This document shows, piece after piece, positions 51,884 through 59,905 of a stretch of DNA of 64,000 bases. The stretch covers positions 558,001-622,000 of the forward strand of contig NZ_JACOOK010000001.1 in the NCBI RefSeq assembly GCF_014288115.1, in the 5' to 3' direction. Source of the stretch: Alistipes_A hominis. GTDB taxonomy: Bacteria > Bacteroidota > Bacteroidia > Bacteroidales > Rikenellaceae. The notes under the pieces were generated by a model that worked only from the letters and a program-made list of their open reading frames with translations, did not search any database and had not been told where the DNA came from. The position numbers and the translations under genes are program-made. Within the stretch, counting starts at the first letter, position 1, and each line of letters starts with the position of its first letter.

Positions 51884-54673
51884 ATGAAATTCAAACTGTT
51901 TCTCGCAGGAATCCTGCTGTCGGTATTGCCGGCGCTGAACTCTTGCAACGGATCCGGCGGAGCGAAACGCGCCGGAGGCGACACGGAAGTGACCGAACTG
52001 CGCTGCCGCGACCTGGACGATCCGGAAGGCGTCGATCGGGCCGTATTCAGTTGGCAGATCGAATCGGAAGCCGACAGCGTCGTGCAAACGGCCTGGGAGA
52101 TCGAAATCGCTTCCGACGAAAAGGCTTTGAAGAATGGAAAAGCCGACGTATGGTCGTCCGGCAAACAACTTTCCGACCAGCAACTGAACGTCCGTCCGCA
52201 GGGCGCCGACCTGAAACCGGGCGAGCGTTACTGGTGGCGCGTCCGCATCTGGGACGGCGCCGACCGACCGACTTCGTGGAGCGATCCCGCATCGTTCTCG
52301 CTGGGTCCCGCAGCCGACCAATGGCAAGCGAAATGGATCACCGCCCAATGGGAGGAAGGCAGTCCGCTGCCCTATTTCCGCACCGTTTTCAACGCGGATC
52401 AACCGGGTACGAAACCGGTACGCGCCGTGATCTACCTCTCCGGTCTCGGGTGCAGCGACCTGTTTTTCAACGGCCGCCGCGTAGACTCGACCCGGATACT
52501 CGACCCGGCTCAGAGCAATTACGAACTGTATGCGCTGTACAGCACGTTCGACGTGACCAACCGACTGAAAAAAGGGGACAACTGCATCGGCGTGATGCTC
52601 GGCGACGGCTGGTACAACCAGGGCAAGGTATGGGGCCCCGGGTTCAGCTACGGCAAACCGATCCTGCTGGCGCAAATGGAAATTACTTATAAGGACGGTT
52701 CGAAAAAGATCATCGGCACGGACGAAACCTGGAAATGGGCGCCCGGGCCGGTACTCAGCTCGAACCTCTACGCCGGCGAGGTATACGACGCGAACAAGGA
52801 GATCGCCGGCTGGGCCGATGCGAAAACTCCGTGCGCGGACTGGCAGTCCGCACTGCCGGCCGGAGGCGTTATTCCGAAAGAACTGAAACCGCAACTGATA
52901 GAACCGATCCGAATGAAACAGGAGATCGCTCCGGTAGCGTTGTGGCAGGATCCGCAGGGCAACTGGATCTACGATTTCGGCGTCAACGTGGCAGCCATCC
53001 CGCTGCTGACCGTCGAACAGCCGGCCGGCACCCGGATCAAAATGCGGATGGGCGAAACGCTGGCCGCCGACAAGTCGATCGAATACAACACGACCGGCGT
53101 AGCCGCGACCGGCGTCGTACAGACCGACGAATACGTCTGCACCGGAAAAGGCAAGGAAAAATGGACGCCCCGGTTCACGTACCACGGATTCCGCTACCTC
53201 GAACTATCGGGCGCGGCGACCCAACCCGAAAAAGACTGGCTGAAAGCGGTGGTCGTACACACCGACGTCGAACGGATCGGTACGTTCGAATGCGCCGACC
53301 CGCAAATCAATCGCCTGCACGAACTGGCCGTCCGGACGATGTTGAGCAACATTCACGGCCTGCCGACCGACTGCCCGCACCGCGAACGCTGCGGCTGGCT
53401 CGGCGACGCCCATGCGGTAGCGCCGTTCGAAAGTATGAATTACGGCATGAATAACTTCTGGATGAAATACATGGGCGACGTCAGCTCTTCGTCGTCGGTA
53501 TTCCTCGAAAACACGCTGCATCAGAAGCTGCACAACAGCGAATTTTATTTTGCAGACAAGCAACCGGGCATTCCGTTCATGATCTCCCCGGGACGCCGCC
53601 TGTGCGGCGTGGCATCGCCGGACTGGGGCACCGCCGTCGTCCAGATCCCGTGGGATATCTACCTCTATTTCGGCAACAAGGAAGCGCTCGAAATCTACTA
53701 CGGCGAAATGAAACAATGGGTCGATCACATCGCGGCGCTGACCGAGAACGACATCGTTCCCTACGGTCTGGGCGACTGGTGTCCGCCGAACGGAAACGCG
53801 GCGATCGACTGCCCGATCCCGGTCAGCTCGACAGCGTTCCACTATCACGACGCGGACCTCGTTTCGCAAGCGGCGGCCGTACTCGGCAAAACGGAAGACG
53901 CGGCGCATTATGCCGCCCTGCGCGACCGGATCGGCAAGGCTTTCGTCGATAAATTCTACGACAAAACGAACAAAACGTTCGGCAGCCAGACCGCAAACGC
54001 GATGGCGCTGGCTTACGGCATGGTGCCGGCCGGCGACGAAAAAGCGGTTTCCGACGCCACCGTCCGCAACATGAAGGAGAAGTACGACAACTTCATGCAT
54101 ACCGGTATCTTCGGATTGGGCCACATCGGCCAGGCATTGTCGCGCTACGGCAACAGCCAGGCAGCCTGGGACATGTTCACCAAAACCGGCGAAAACAGTT
54201 TCGCCTACATGTGGACCGACGCCGACGCCACGACGCTGTGGGAAACGCTGCCGGTCAATGCAGCCAGCAAGGAACTCTGCCTGAGAGGAAGTTCGCTGAG
54301 CCACCCGATGCAGGGCGTCTACGACACGTGGTTCTATGAAGACATCGCCGGCATCCGTCCGGACGCTTCGGGCCCCGGTTTCAAAGTGACCCGTTTCGAA
54401 CCGACGATGACGGCCTACCTGCCGTGGGCGAAAGCGACGCTGGAAACCCCGTACGGCGAAGTCAAAAGCGACTGGAAACAGGAAGGCGGCAAAATGGACT
54501 GGAAGATCGAAATTCCGGCGAACGCCTCCGGACTGGTAGCCCTGCCGGACGGCAAAACCGTTACGGTCAACGGCCAGCCGCTGGACAAAAACCGTTATCC
54601 GACCGCCGGACAAGGCGCGGAAAATCCGCTGTACCGCTTTCCGTCGGGACACTACGCGATTGTTATCGAATAG
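51884..54673 (+). CDS. GH78 alpha-L-rhamnosidase, lipoprotein
   Basis: Removes terminal alpha-L-rhamnose from glycans. The 929-aa product has lipoprotein signal MKFKLFLAGILLSVLPALNS-C. A fibronectin-III-like domain (about residues 35-140, RYWWRVRIWDGADRPTSWSD) and the Bac_rhamnosid_N domain (GLGCSDLFFNGRRVDSTRIL, GVMLGDGWYNQGKVWGPGFS) come next. The (alpha/alpha)6 catalytic barrel carries GLPTDCPHRERCGWLGDAHA (about residues 497-516) and YGLGDWCPPNGNAAIDCPIP. A C-terminal beta domain includes SLSHPMQGVYDTWFYEDIAG and PYGEVKSDW. Length is standard. Last of the three-gene cluster, closed by a perfect 40-bp palindromic terminator. Confidence 0.95.
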   Translation: MKFKLFLAGILLSVLPALNSCNGSGGAKRAGGDTEVTELRCRDLDDPEGVDRAVFSWQIESEADSVVQTAWEIEIASDEKALKNGKADVWSSGKQLSDQQLNVRPQGADLKPGERYWWRVRIWDGADRPTSWSDPASFSLGPAADQWQAKWITAQWEEGSPLPYFRTVFNADQPGTKPVRAVIYLSGLGCSDLFFNGRRVDSTRILDPAQSNYELYALYSTFDVTNRLKKGDNCIGVMLGDGWYNQGKVWGPGFSYGKPILLAQMEITYKDGSKKIIGTDETWKWAPGPVLSSNLYAGEVYDANKEIAGWADAKTPCADWQSALPAGGVIPKELKPQLIEPIRMKQEIAPVALWQDPQGNWIYDFGVNVAAIPLLTVEQPAGTRIKMRMGETLAADKSIEYNTTGVAATGVVQTDEYVCTGKGKEKWTPRFTYHGFRYLELSGAATQPEKDWLKAVVVHTDVERIGTFECADPQINRLHELAVRTMLSNIHGLPTDCPHRERCGWLGDAHAVAPFESMNYGMNNFWMKYMGDVSSSSSVFLENTLHQKLHNSEFYFADKQPGIPFMISPGRRLCGVASPDWGTAVVQIPWDIYLYFGNKEALEIYYGEMKQWVDHIAALTENDIVPYGLGDWCPPNGNAAIDCPIPVSSTAFHYHDADLVSQAAAVLGKTEDAAHYAALRDRIGKAFVDKFYDKTNKTFGSQTANAMALAYGMVPAGDEKAVSDATVRNMKEKYDNFMHTGIFGLGHIGQALSRYGNSQAAWDMFTKTGENSFAYMWTDADATTLWETLPVNAASKELCLRGSSLSHPMQGVYDTWFYEDIAGIRPDASGPGFKVTRFEPTMTAYLPWAKATLETPYGEVKSDWKQEGGKMDWKIEIPANASGLVALPDGKTVTVNGQPLDKNRYPTAGQGAENPLYRFPSGHYAIVIE

Positions 54674-54686
54674 CACGCGTCCATCA

Positions 54687-54726
54687 AAAAGCAAGGCGGA
54701 TACCGATCGGTATCCGCCTTGCTTTT
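54687..54726. terminator. bidirectional terminator between GH78 and era
   Basis: A perfect 40-bp palindrome (54687-54706 pairs with 54707-54726) with flanking A and T runs, between convergent genes. Confidence 0.9.
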
Positions 54727-54742
54727 ATTATGAAACCGAAGT

Positions 54743-55624
54743 TTACGATTCGATATACCCGAACCGGCGCAGTTGACGTTCGTCGTTCCGCCAGTTGTCG
54801 TTCACTTTGACGTACAATTTCAGAAAAACCTTTTTATCGAGAAACTGTTCAAGCTCCTCGCGGGCCTCGGTGCCCACCTTTTTGAGCTTACCGCCCTGAT
54901 GGCCGATAACGATTCCCTTCTGGCTTTCCCGTGCCACGTAGATCGTCGCCGCAATCCGATCCATATCCGCGTCCTCTTTGTATTCGTCGATCACGACCTC
55001 GGTGCAGTACGGAATCTCTTTCTGGTAATTCAACAAGATTTTCTCGCGGATGATCTCCGACGCGAAAAAGCGCAGCGTTTTGTCGGTCAGCGTATCTTTC
55101 GGGTAATAGGGCTCGCCCTCGGGCAGGGCCGCCAGGATACGGTCGAACAGCCCGCCGATGTTGAAATTGTTCAGCGCGGACACCGGCACGATCTCGGCGT
55201 CGGGCAGCACTTTCCGCCACCGTTCCACCAGGGCGTCGAGCGTCTCCTGCGTAGTCAGGTCGATCTTGTTGATCACCAGGATCGTTTTGGTCCCGCCGCC
55301 GGCGATCTTCGAAACGATCCCGTTGTCGTCTTCCGGTTTTTCGAACACGTCGGTCACATACAGCAGCACGTCGGCATCGGAGAGCGCGCTCCGTACGAAA
55401 CGCATCATCGACTCCTGCAACTTATAATTCGGATTGAGTATCCCCGGCGTATCGGAATAGACGATCTGGAAATCGTCGCCGTTGACGATCCCCATGATCC
55501 GGTGGCGGGTCGTCTGCGCCTTCGACGTGATAATCGACAGGCGTTCCCCGACCAGCGCGTTCATCAGGGTCGATTTTCCCATGTTCGGGTTCCCAATGAT
55601 GTTGACAAATCCTGATTTATGCAT
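54743..55624 (-). CDS. era: GTPase Era
   Basis: Essential GTPase that binds the 3' end of 16S rRNA and aids 30S maturation. The 293-aa product has G1 GFVNIIGNPNMGKSTLMNAL (residues about 5-24; GNPNMGKS instead of the commoner GRPNVGKS), G2 SKAQTTRHRIMGIV, G3 VYSDTPGI, G4 LVINKIDL and a C-terminal KH domain with KGIVIGHQGGKLKKVGTEAR. Length is standard. A perfect -7 box lies 17 nt before the start codon. Confidence 0.97.
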   Translation of the reverse strand: MHKSGFVNIIGNPNMGKSTLMNALVGERLSIITSKAQTTRHRIMGIVNGDDFQIVYSDTPGILNPNYKLQESMMRFVRSALSDADVLLYVTDVFEKPEDDNGIVSKIAGGGTKTILVINKIDLTTQETLDALVERWRKVLPDAEIVPVSALNNFNIGGLFDRILAALPEGEPYYPKDTLTDKTLRFFASEIIREKILLNYQKEIPYCTEVVIDEYKEDADMDRIAATIYVARESQKGIVIGHQGGKLKKVGTEAREELEQFLDKKVFLKLYVKVNDNWRNDERQLRRFGYIES

Positions 55625-55641
55625 AATCGATGTGTTTCGGA

Positions 55642-55649
55642 CAAAGATA
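55642..55649 (-). promoter_or_regulatory. -7 box of era
   Basis: The minus strand reads TATCTTTG, 17 nt before ATG 55624, predicting a very short leader. Confidence 0.5.
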
Positions 55650-55756
55650 CGGCTTTATTTCCGGAAACGATAAAAACATCCGGCGCAATGTGCACGCAAA
55701 AGGAGGACGGCGATCGATCGTCGTCCTCCCGTTCATCCTGCTTTCCACCGGACGCC

Positions 55757-56218
55757 CTATTCGTCCTGAGGCTGCTCTTCCGGACGCGGACGATTTCGGT
55801 CCTGCATTTTGGCGCGTTGTTCCGTCCATTTTTCATACTGTTCTTCGGTCAGCACCTTTTTGATCGATTCGTCCATTTTGGCCATCCGTTCGGCATGCGG
55901 ACCGCCCTGCCCCTTACGGCCGTCGGATTTGTCTCCCTGTTTCGGACGGTCGGATTTCTTCGGACGGTCGGATTTCATCTTCGCAGAGTCGGCCCGCACC
56001 GCACGATCCGCTTTCATCTCTTCGAAATTGGAGAGGAATATCCGGCGGATCTGCTCGGCCTGGTCGGTCGACAGCGAAAGCTGTTCGGTCATGCGCTGCG
56101 TCATCCGGTCGGCCCGCTGCTCGGGAGTCATTTGTTCGCGGTGCTGCGGCTGAGCCGTCGCACCGATCGCGGCAAACAGCATTGCGAATGCCGATACAAA
56201 AAAATGTTTCGCTTTCAT
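55757..56218 (-). CDS. DUF4890/Spy-like periplasmic helical protein
   Basis: A 153-aa exported protein with MKAKHFFVSAFAMLFAAIGA-TAQ as signal peptide. The mature part is almost entirely charged helix: MTPEQRADRMTQRMTEQLSL, STDQAEQIRRIFLSNFEEMK, a Lys/Asp/Pro-rich low-complexity stretch with three SDRPK-type repeats (about residues 85-100), and KVLTEEQYEKWTEQRAKMQD. The LTxEQ-type helices resemble Spy/CpxP-like proteins and the Bacteroidota DUF4890 family. A role in envelope protein protection is possible, not shown. It has its own -7 box and follows era's promoter region. Confidence 0.8.
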   Translation of the reverse strand: MKAKHFFVSAFAMLFAAIGATAQPQHREQMTPEQRADRMTQRMTEQLSLSTDQAEQIRRIFLSNFEEMKADRAVRADSAKMKSDRPKKSDRPKQGDKSDGRKGQGGPHAERMAKMDESIKKVLTEEQYEKWTEQRAKMQDRNRPRPEEQPQDE

Positions 56219-56255
56219 AATTTCAAAATTTAATGTTTACAGGAATCCTGTTCCG

Positions 56256-56263
56256 CAAAAATA
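56256..56263 (-). promoter_or_regulatory. -7 box of the DUF4890-like gene
   Basis: The minus strand reads TATTTTTG, 37 nt before ATG 56218. Confidence 0.5.
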
Positions 56264-56363
56264 ATTCCAACGGCGCAGAGCGATTCCGAGAAATCGGCGA
56301 AACGCCGAATCGGCGCGGCGAAACGACCGGACGGAACGGCAAAACGCCCTGCCGGACGCGGAA

Positions 56364-57236
56364 CTAACGCCAGAAAGAACGGTCGAAGGAGGCCTCGACG
56401 CGCATTTCGACGCTGTCGGGCAGCGCTGAATAGAAATCCATGCCGAGCACCCGTTCGAGACTGTCGACGCTGATCGCATAGCGAAAACAATCCCCGGCCG
56501 GACGCTCCGTATTCGGGATCAGGAAAGCGATCGCCCGGAAAGTACCGCCGTCCCGCGCCAGAATCGTTTTAAAAAACCGCTGCGGAATCCCGACGCCGCC
56601 CCGGATGCGTCGCAGCGACGGGGTCAGTTCGCCGCCGGTCACGATGTAGAGCGAATCGTAACGCGCCGCCCAGCGCCGCACCCGTTCTTCCAGCCTGCGC
56701 CACGTCCCGCGGTTCAGTCCCGGCCGCTGCGGCGAAACGTTCGACAAACGGAACGTAGCCCCGTTCTCCTGCGGGGTATCGTTCCGGTCGGCCGACGGCA
56801 GCAGGTGTCCCCGATCGAAACCGCTACCCGTATAATCCCGGTCTGCGGCCGAAGGCCACCCGCGGGCGATCACTTCCGGATCGCTCTTGAAAACCCCGCT
56901 GCGCTTCACCCCCTTGCCGGATACATCCCTGCGCGTCAGCAGGTAAGCTACCCAGGCAGCCTGACGATAAGCCGTATCGTACAGCATCGTATAGCGTCCC
57001 TCCGGACAACGGACGACAAACTCGTCGTTCGCGAAAAAAGGACAGGCGAGAATCTCGGGATCGGTTTCCGGCGATCCGCCGGAGCGCGCGCCGCGTTCCG
57101 CTTGCCGTCCACCCGTCCAGGGACGCACCGCAACGACCTGCGAAACGATCGCCAACACGACGATCGCCAACACCAGCAACAACACGATTTTCCAATGGGT
57201 CTGCCTCGATATTTTTATGGGGGTTCGTTTTTTCAT
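56364..57236 (-). CDS. membrane-anchored DNA/RNA non-specific endonuclease
   Basis: A beta-beta-alpha-metal nuclease of the NUC1/EndoG type. The 290-aa product has a basic N-terminus and one membrane anchor (about residues 16-37, IVLLLVLAIVVLAIVSQVVA), placing the catalytic part outside the cytosol. The domain has YTMLYDTAYRQAAWVAYLLT, the active-site motif GSGFDRGHLLPSADR (DRGH, about residues 139-147), FRLSNVSPQRPGLNRGTWRR with the metal-binding Asn, and a GGVGIPQRFFKTIL block. A role in nucleic-acid scavenging or envelope DNA degradation is likely. It is divergent from obgE, with the two -7 boxes only 9 nt apart. Confidence 0.92.
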   Translation of the reverse strand: MKKRTPIKISRQTHWKIVLLLVLAIVVLAIVSQVVAVRPWTGGRQAERGARSGGSPETDPEILACPFFANDEFVVRCPEGRYTMLYDTAYRQAAWVAYLLTRRDVSGKGVKRSGVFKSDPEVIARGWPSAADRDYTGSGFDRGHLLPSADRNDTPQENGATFRLSNVSPQRPGLNRGTWRRLEERVRRWAARYDSLYIVTGGELTPSLRRIRGGVGIPQRFFKTILARDGGTFRAIAFLIPNTERPAGDCFRYAISVDSLERVLGMDFYSALPDSVEMRVEASFDRSFWR

Positions 57237-57253
57237 GGCCGCGTAAACCGCAC

Positions 57254-57261
57254 CAAAGGTA
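57254..57261 (-). promoter_or_regulatory. -7 box of the nuclease gene
   Basis: The minus strand reads TACCTTTG, 17 nt before ATG 57236. Confidence 0.55.
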
Positions 57262-57270
57262 AAAAAATAT

Positions 57271-57278
57271 TATCTTTG
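57271..57278 (+). promoter_or_regulatory. -7 box of obgE
   Basis: TATCTTTG, 30 nt before ATG 57309. Its upstream contact region overlaps the divergent nuclease promoter. Confidence 0.55.
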
Positions 57279-57308
57279 ACGCATCAGACATCCGATAAAT
57301 CAGAATCT

Positions 57309-58307
57309 ATGCCATCGTCCAACTTCGTCGACTACGTGAAAATATTCGGCCGCTCCGGTAAAGGCGGCCCCGGCTCCCGCCATTTCCGCCGCGAGAAATT
57401 CATCGAATTCGGCGGCCCGGACGGCGGAGACGGAGGCAACGGAGGCAGCATCGTCCTGCGCGGCAACAGCCAGTACTGGACGCTGATCCACCTCAAGTAC
57501 AAGCGTCACATCTTCGGCGAGGACGGCGAAGCGGGCAGCGGGGCGCGCTGCTCGGGGAAGAACGGGACGGACGTCGTCATCAACGTGCCGCTAGGCACCG
57601 TCGCACGCGATGCGGAAACCGGGGAAATCGTCTGCGAAGTCACCGAAGACGGACAGGAGGCTGTCCTGCTGAAAGGAGGCCGCGGAGGACTCGGCAACTG
57701 GCACTTCAAAACGGCGACCAACCAGGCTCCGCGGTATGCGCAACCGGGCGAGGATTGCGTCGAAGGATGGTTCATCCTCGAACTGAAAGTGCTTGCCGAC
57801 GTCGGGCTGGTCGGATTCCCGAACGCCGGGAAATCGACACTGCTGGCAGCCGTTTCGGCGGCGAAGCCCAAAATCGCGAATTACGCTTTCACGACCCTCG
57901 AACCGAATCTGGGCATCGTCGAATGCCGCGACCACAAGTCGTTCGTGATGGCCGACATCCCCGGCATCATCGAAGGGGCGCATACCGGCAAAGGGCTCGG
58001 AACGCGCTTCCTGCGTCACATCGAACGCAACTCGATCCTGCTGTTCATGATCCCGGCCGACACGAAAGACGTGCGCGAAGAATACCGCATCCTGCTGAAC
58101 GAACTGGAACAATACAACCCCGAACTGCTCGACAAGCAGCGCCTGCTGGCGATCACCAAAAGCGACCTGCTGGACGAAGAACTGCAAGAAGCCATCGCCG
58201 CCGATCTGCCGGACATTCCGTCGATCTTTATCTCGTCGGTCAGCGGGTACCACATCCGACAACTCAAAGACATGCTCTGGGAAGCCCTGCAACGCGACAA
58301 TCAGTAA
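57309..58307 (+). CDS. obgE: GTPase Obg/CgtA
   Basis: Essential GTPase for large-subunit maturation and stringent control. The 332-aa product starts MPSSNFVDYVKIFGRSGKGG. It has the glycine-rich Obg fold (FGGPDGGDGGNGGSIVL, KGGRGGLGNWHFKTATNQAP) up to about residue 158, then the G domain with GLVGFPNAGKSTLLAAVSAA, NYAFTTLEPNLGIV, MADIPGIIEGAHTGKGLG and the specificity motif ITKSDLL. It lacks the C-terminal OCT extension, normal for Bacteroidota. The frame is open far upstream; ATG 57309 is set by the conserved N-terminus and promoter. Its 3' end overlaps the convergent DUF5689 gene by 7 bp. Confidence 0.97.
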   Translation: MPSSNFVDYVKIFGRSGKGGPGSRHFRREKFIEFGGPDGGDGGNGGSIVLRGNSQYWTLIHLKYKRHIFGEDGEAGSGARCSGKNGTDVVINVPLGTVARDAETGEIVCEVTEDGQEAVLLKGGRGGLGNWHFKTATNQAPRYAQPGEDCVEGWFILELKVLADVGLVGFPNAGKSTLLAAVSAAKPKIANYAFTTLEPNLGIVECRDHKSFVMADIPGIIEGAHTGKGLGTRFLRHIERNSILLFMIPADTKDVREEYRILLNELEQYNPELLDKQRLLAITKSDLLDEELQEAIAADLPDIPSIFISSVSGYHIRQLKDMLWEALQRDNQ

Positions 58308-59098
58308 CCGAAAACATACGCGGGCCGGAAACGGGGCAATTCCATCACCGCATTTTTCGGCGATACGACTTTCAACTGATAATTCCGGTTGAACCAACTC
58401 AGAATCCCTTCGATATAACCGCTGCCCGAAGGAAGCGGCCAATTTGCGAAGTCGGCCTTCGCAGAAGTTCTCACGATCAGCGTATCCCCCGCGGGATCGA
58501 CCAGATGCCGATCGGTATCCGACATGGTGTCGCACAAGTTCTCCGAGCACTCCGCATCGACGAACTGCACCCGTTCGAAAGCCACGTAACGGCTTATCCA
58601 GGCGGCCGCCAGATCGGAAAAAACGAGGGTATCGGGACGAATATCGGTCACGCCGCCCTGCTTTTTCAGAAATTGAGGCCAGACCGACTGCGGAATGAAC
58701 CCGTTTTCGTAAGCGAAATCGTCCGACGCCGCGCCCAGCGACACCACGCCTCCGTAGTCGCCCAGCACCAGCCCCTGGCAACGGATCCGTACGCTCTGCC
58801 CGACCGGAAATACGGTAAAGAGATCGCGTCCGCCGACTTTGACCTCGATTCCTCCGGTGGCATCCTGCACGACCAGCGTATTGCGGAACGCCCCGTAAGC
58901 ATCGTTCGCCGTTACGACGACGCGCAGTTCGACGTCATCGGTCACACGAAGCGGATAACCGCGATACAGCGATTTCAGGTAAGCGACCGACACCGGATCG
59001 CCCCCGGGACTCTCTCCGTCGTCCCGATCGAAACCGTTTTTGGACACGCAGCCGGCCAACAGCAACAGCAGACAGCAGCTAATCAACCTGTACATCAT
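58301..59098 (-). CDS. DUF5689-domain lipoprotein, first copy
   Basis: A 265-aa exported lipoprotein (MMYRLISCCLLLLLAGCVSK, lipobox LAGC). The mature chain is beta-rich with ELRVVVTANDAYGAFRNTLV, VVQDATGGIEVKVGGRDLFT and SVRIRCQGLVLGDYGGVVSL, an OB-fold-like pattern of the DUF5689 family. Function is unknown. It overlaps the preceding DUF5689 gene by 20 bp and forms a three-gene run with that gene and a TonB-type barrel. A start at the second Met (59095) is equally possible. The stop overlaps the convergent obgE stop region. Confidence 0.82.
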   Translation of the reverse strand: MMYRLISCCLLLLLAGCVSKNGFDRDDGESPGGDPVSVAYLKSLYRGYPLRVTDDVELRVVVTANDAYGAFRNTLVVQDATGGIEVKVGGRDLFTVFPVGQSVRIRCQGLVLGDYGGVVSLGAASDDFAYENGFIPQSVWPQFLKKQGGVTDIRPDTLVFSDLAAAWISRYVAFERVQFVDAECSENLCDTMSDTDRHLVDPAGDTLIVRTSAKADFANWPLPSGSGYIEGILSWFNRNYQLKVVSPKNAVMELPRFRPAYVFGY

Positions 59099-59888
59099 TC
59101 AAATCACGCATTTTAAGTTCATACACCCGGCGTCCGCCCACTTTTCCGGGCAGCAGAATACCGGTCACCGAAACCGGCCCGTGCGGAACCCGTTCGCCGG
59201 CAAACGAAGCGTAACCGCTCGTATAGACATAAACAGAATCCGCTCCGCACCGGAATTTCAACAAGGCGCTGCGCGGCGTACCGTCGGCCGATACCGCCGC
59301 AGGGACGGCCCAGGTCGTATCCGACGGCGTATCGAGGCACAGCCGGGCGATCCGCACCAAACAGCCGATCCGGTCGTCGTTCAACCCGGCGATCGTCGTC
59401 GGCAGCGCTGTCGGCAGGATCGTTTCGCCGGTTCGCAACAGATGACGCCGCACGATCGCCGGACTCTCCATCGGGGCGACGGGTTCCGTCGCCGAACCGC
59501 CCCGCAAACCGATCCGCAACAACCCGTCGTCCAGCGCCGCGGTCAGGCCGTCGGCGGACAACGTCAACCGGCAACCGACCGGATAATCGTTGTGCAGATC
59601 GTACAGTCCGGCGCAGACCTCGACCGCGCCGGAATTGTCCTCGAGCATCAGCGTCCGGTAGAAATTATCGGCCCGGTCGGATGTGGTCACATACCCCGAC
59701 AACACGACCCCGGAGCCGGAAAACGCAACCGGGCCCACCGCACACCGTTCGCGGAGCGTGGCGACCGACATATTGGGCAACGGCGCGGTTTCATCCGCAG
59801 GATGCGGTTCGCCGAAATCGTCATAACCGCACCCGGCGGCCAACAGCGCCGCAGCGCATCCGATCCATATTTTTATAAATCCATTCAT
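59079..59888 (-). CDS. DUF5689-domain lipoprotein, second copy
   Basis: A 269-aa lipoprotein starting MNGFIKIWIGCAAALLAAGC (lipobox LAAGC). It has the same beta pattern as its neighbour: VVLSGYVTTSDRADNFYRTL, MLEDNSGAVEVCAGLYDLHN and YPVGCRLTLSADGL, then a longer C-terminal part with RIGCLVRIARLCLDTPS and VYVYTSGYASFAGERVPHGP. The frame is open 132 codons further, but 59888 is the first start giving a lipoprotein signal. It lies 17 nt after the barrel gene. As I recall, such DUF5689 proteins tend to sit beside TonB receptors, which suggests a surface complex. Confidence 0.82.
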   Translation of the reverse strand: MNGFIKIWIGCAAALLAAGCGYDDFGEPHPADETAPLPNMSVATLRERCAVGPVAFSGSGVVLSGYVTTSDRADNFYRTLMLEDNSGAVEVCAGLYDLHNDYPVGCRLTLSADGLTAALDDGLLRIGLRGGSATEPVAPMESPAIVRRHLLRTGETILPTALPTTIAGLNDDRIGCLVRIARLCLDTPSDTTWAVPAAVSADGTPRSALLKFRCGADSVYVYTSGYASFAGERVPHGPVSVTGILLPGKVGGRRVYELKMRDLNDVQVD

Positions 59889-59905
59889 TTTCGACCTCGT
59901 CAAAT

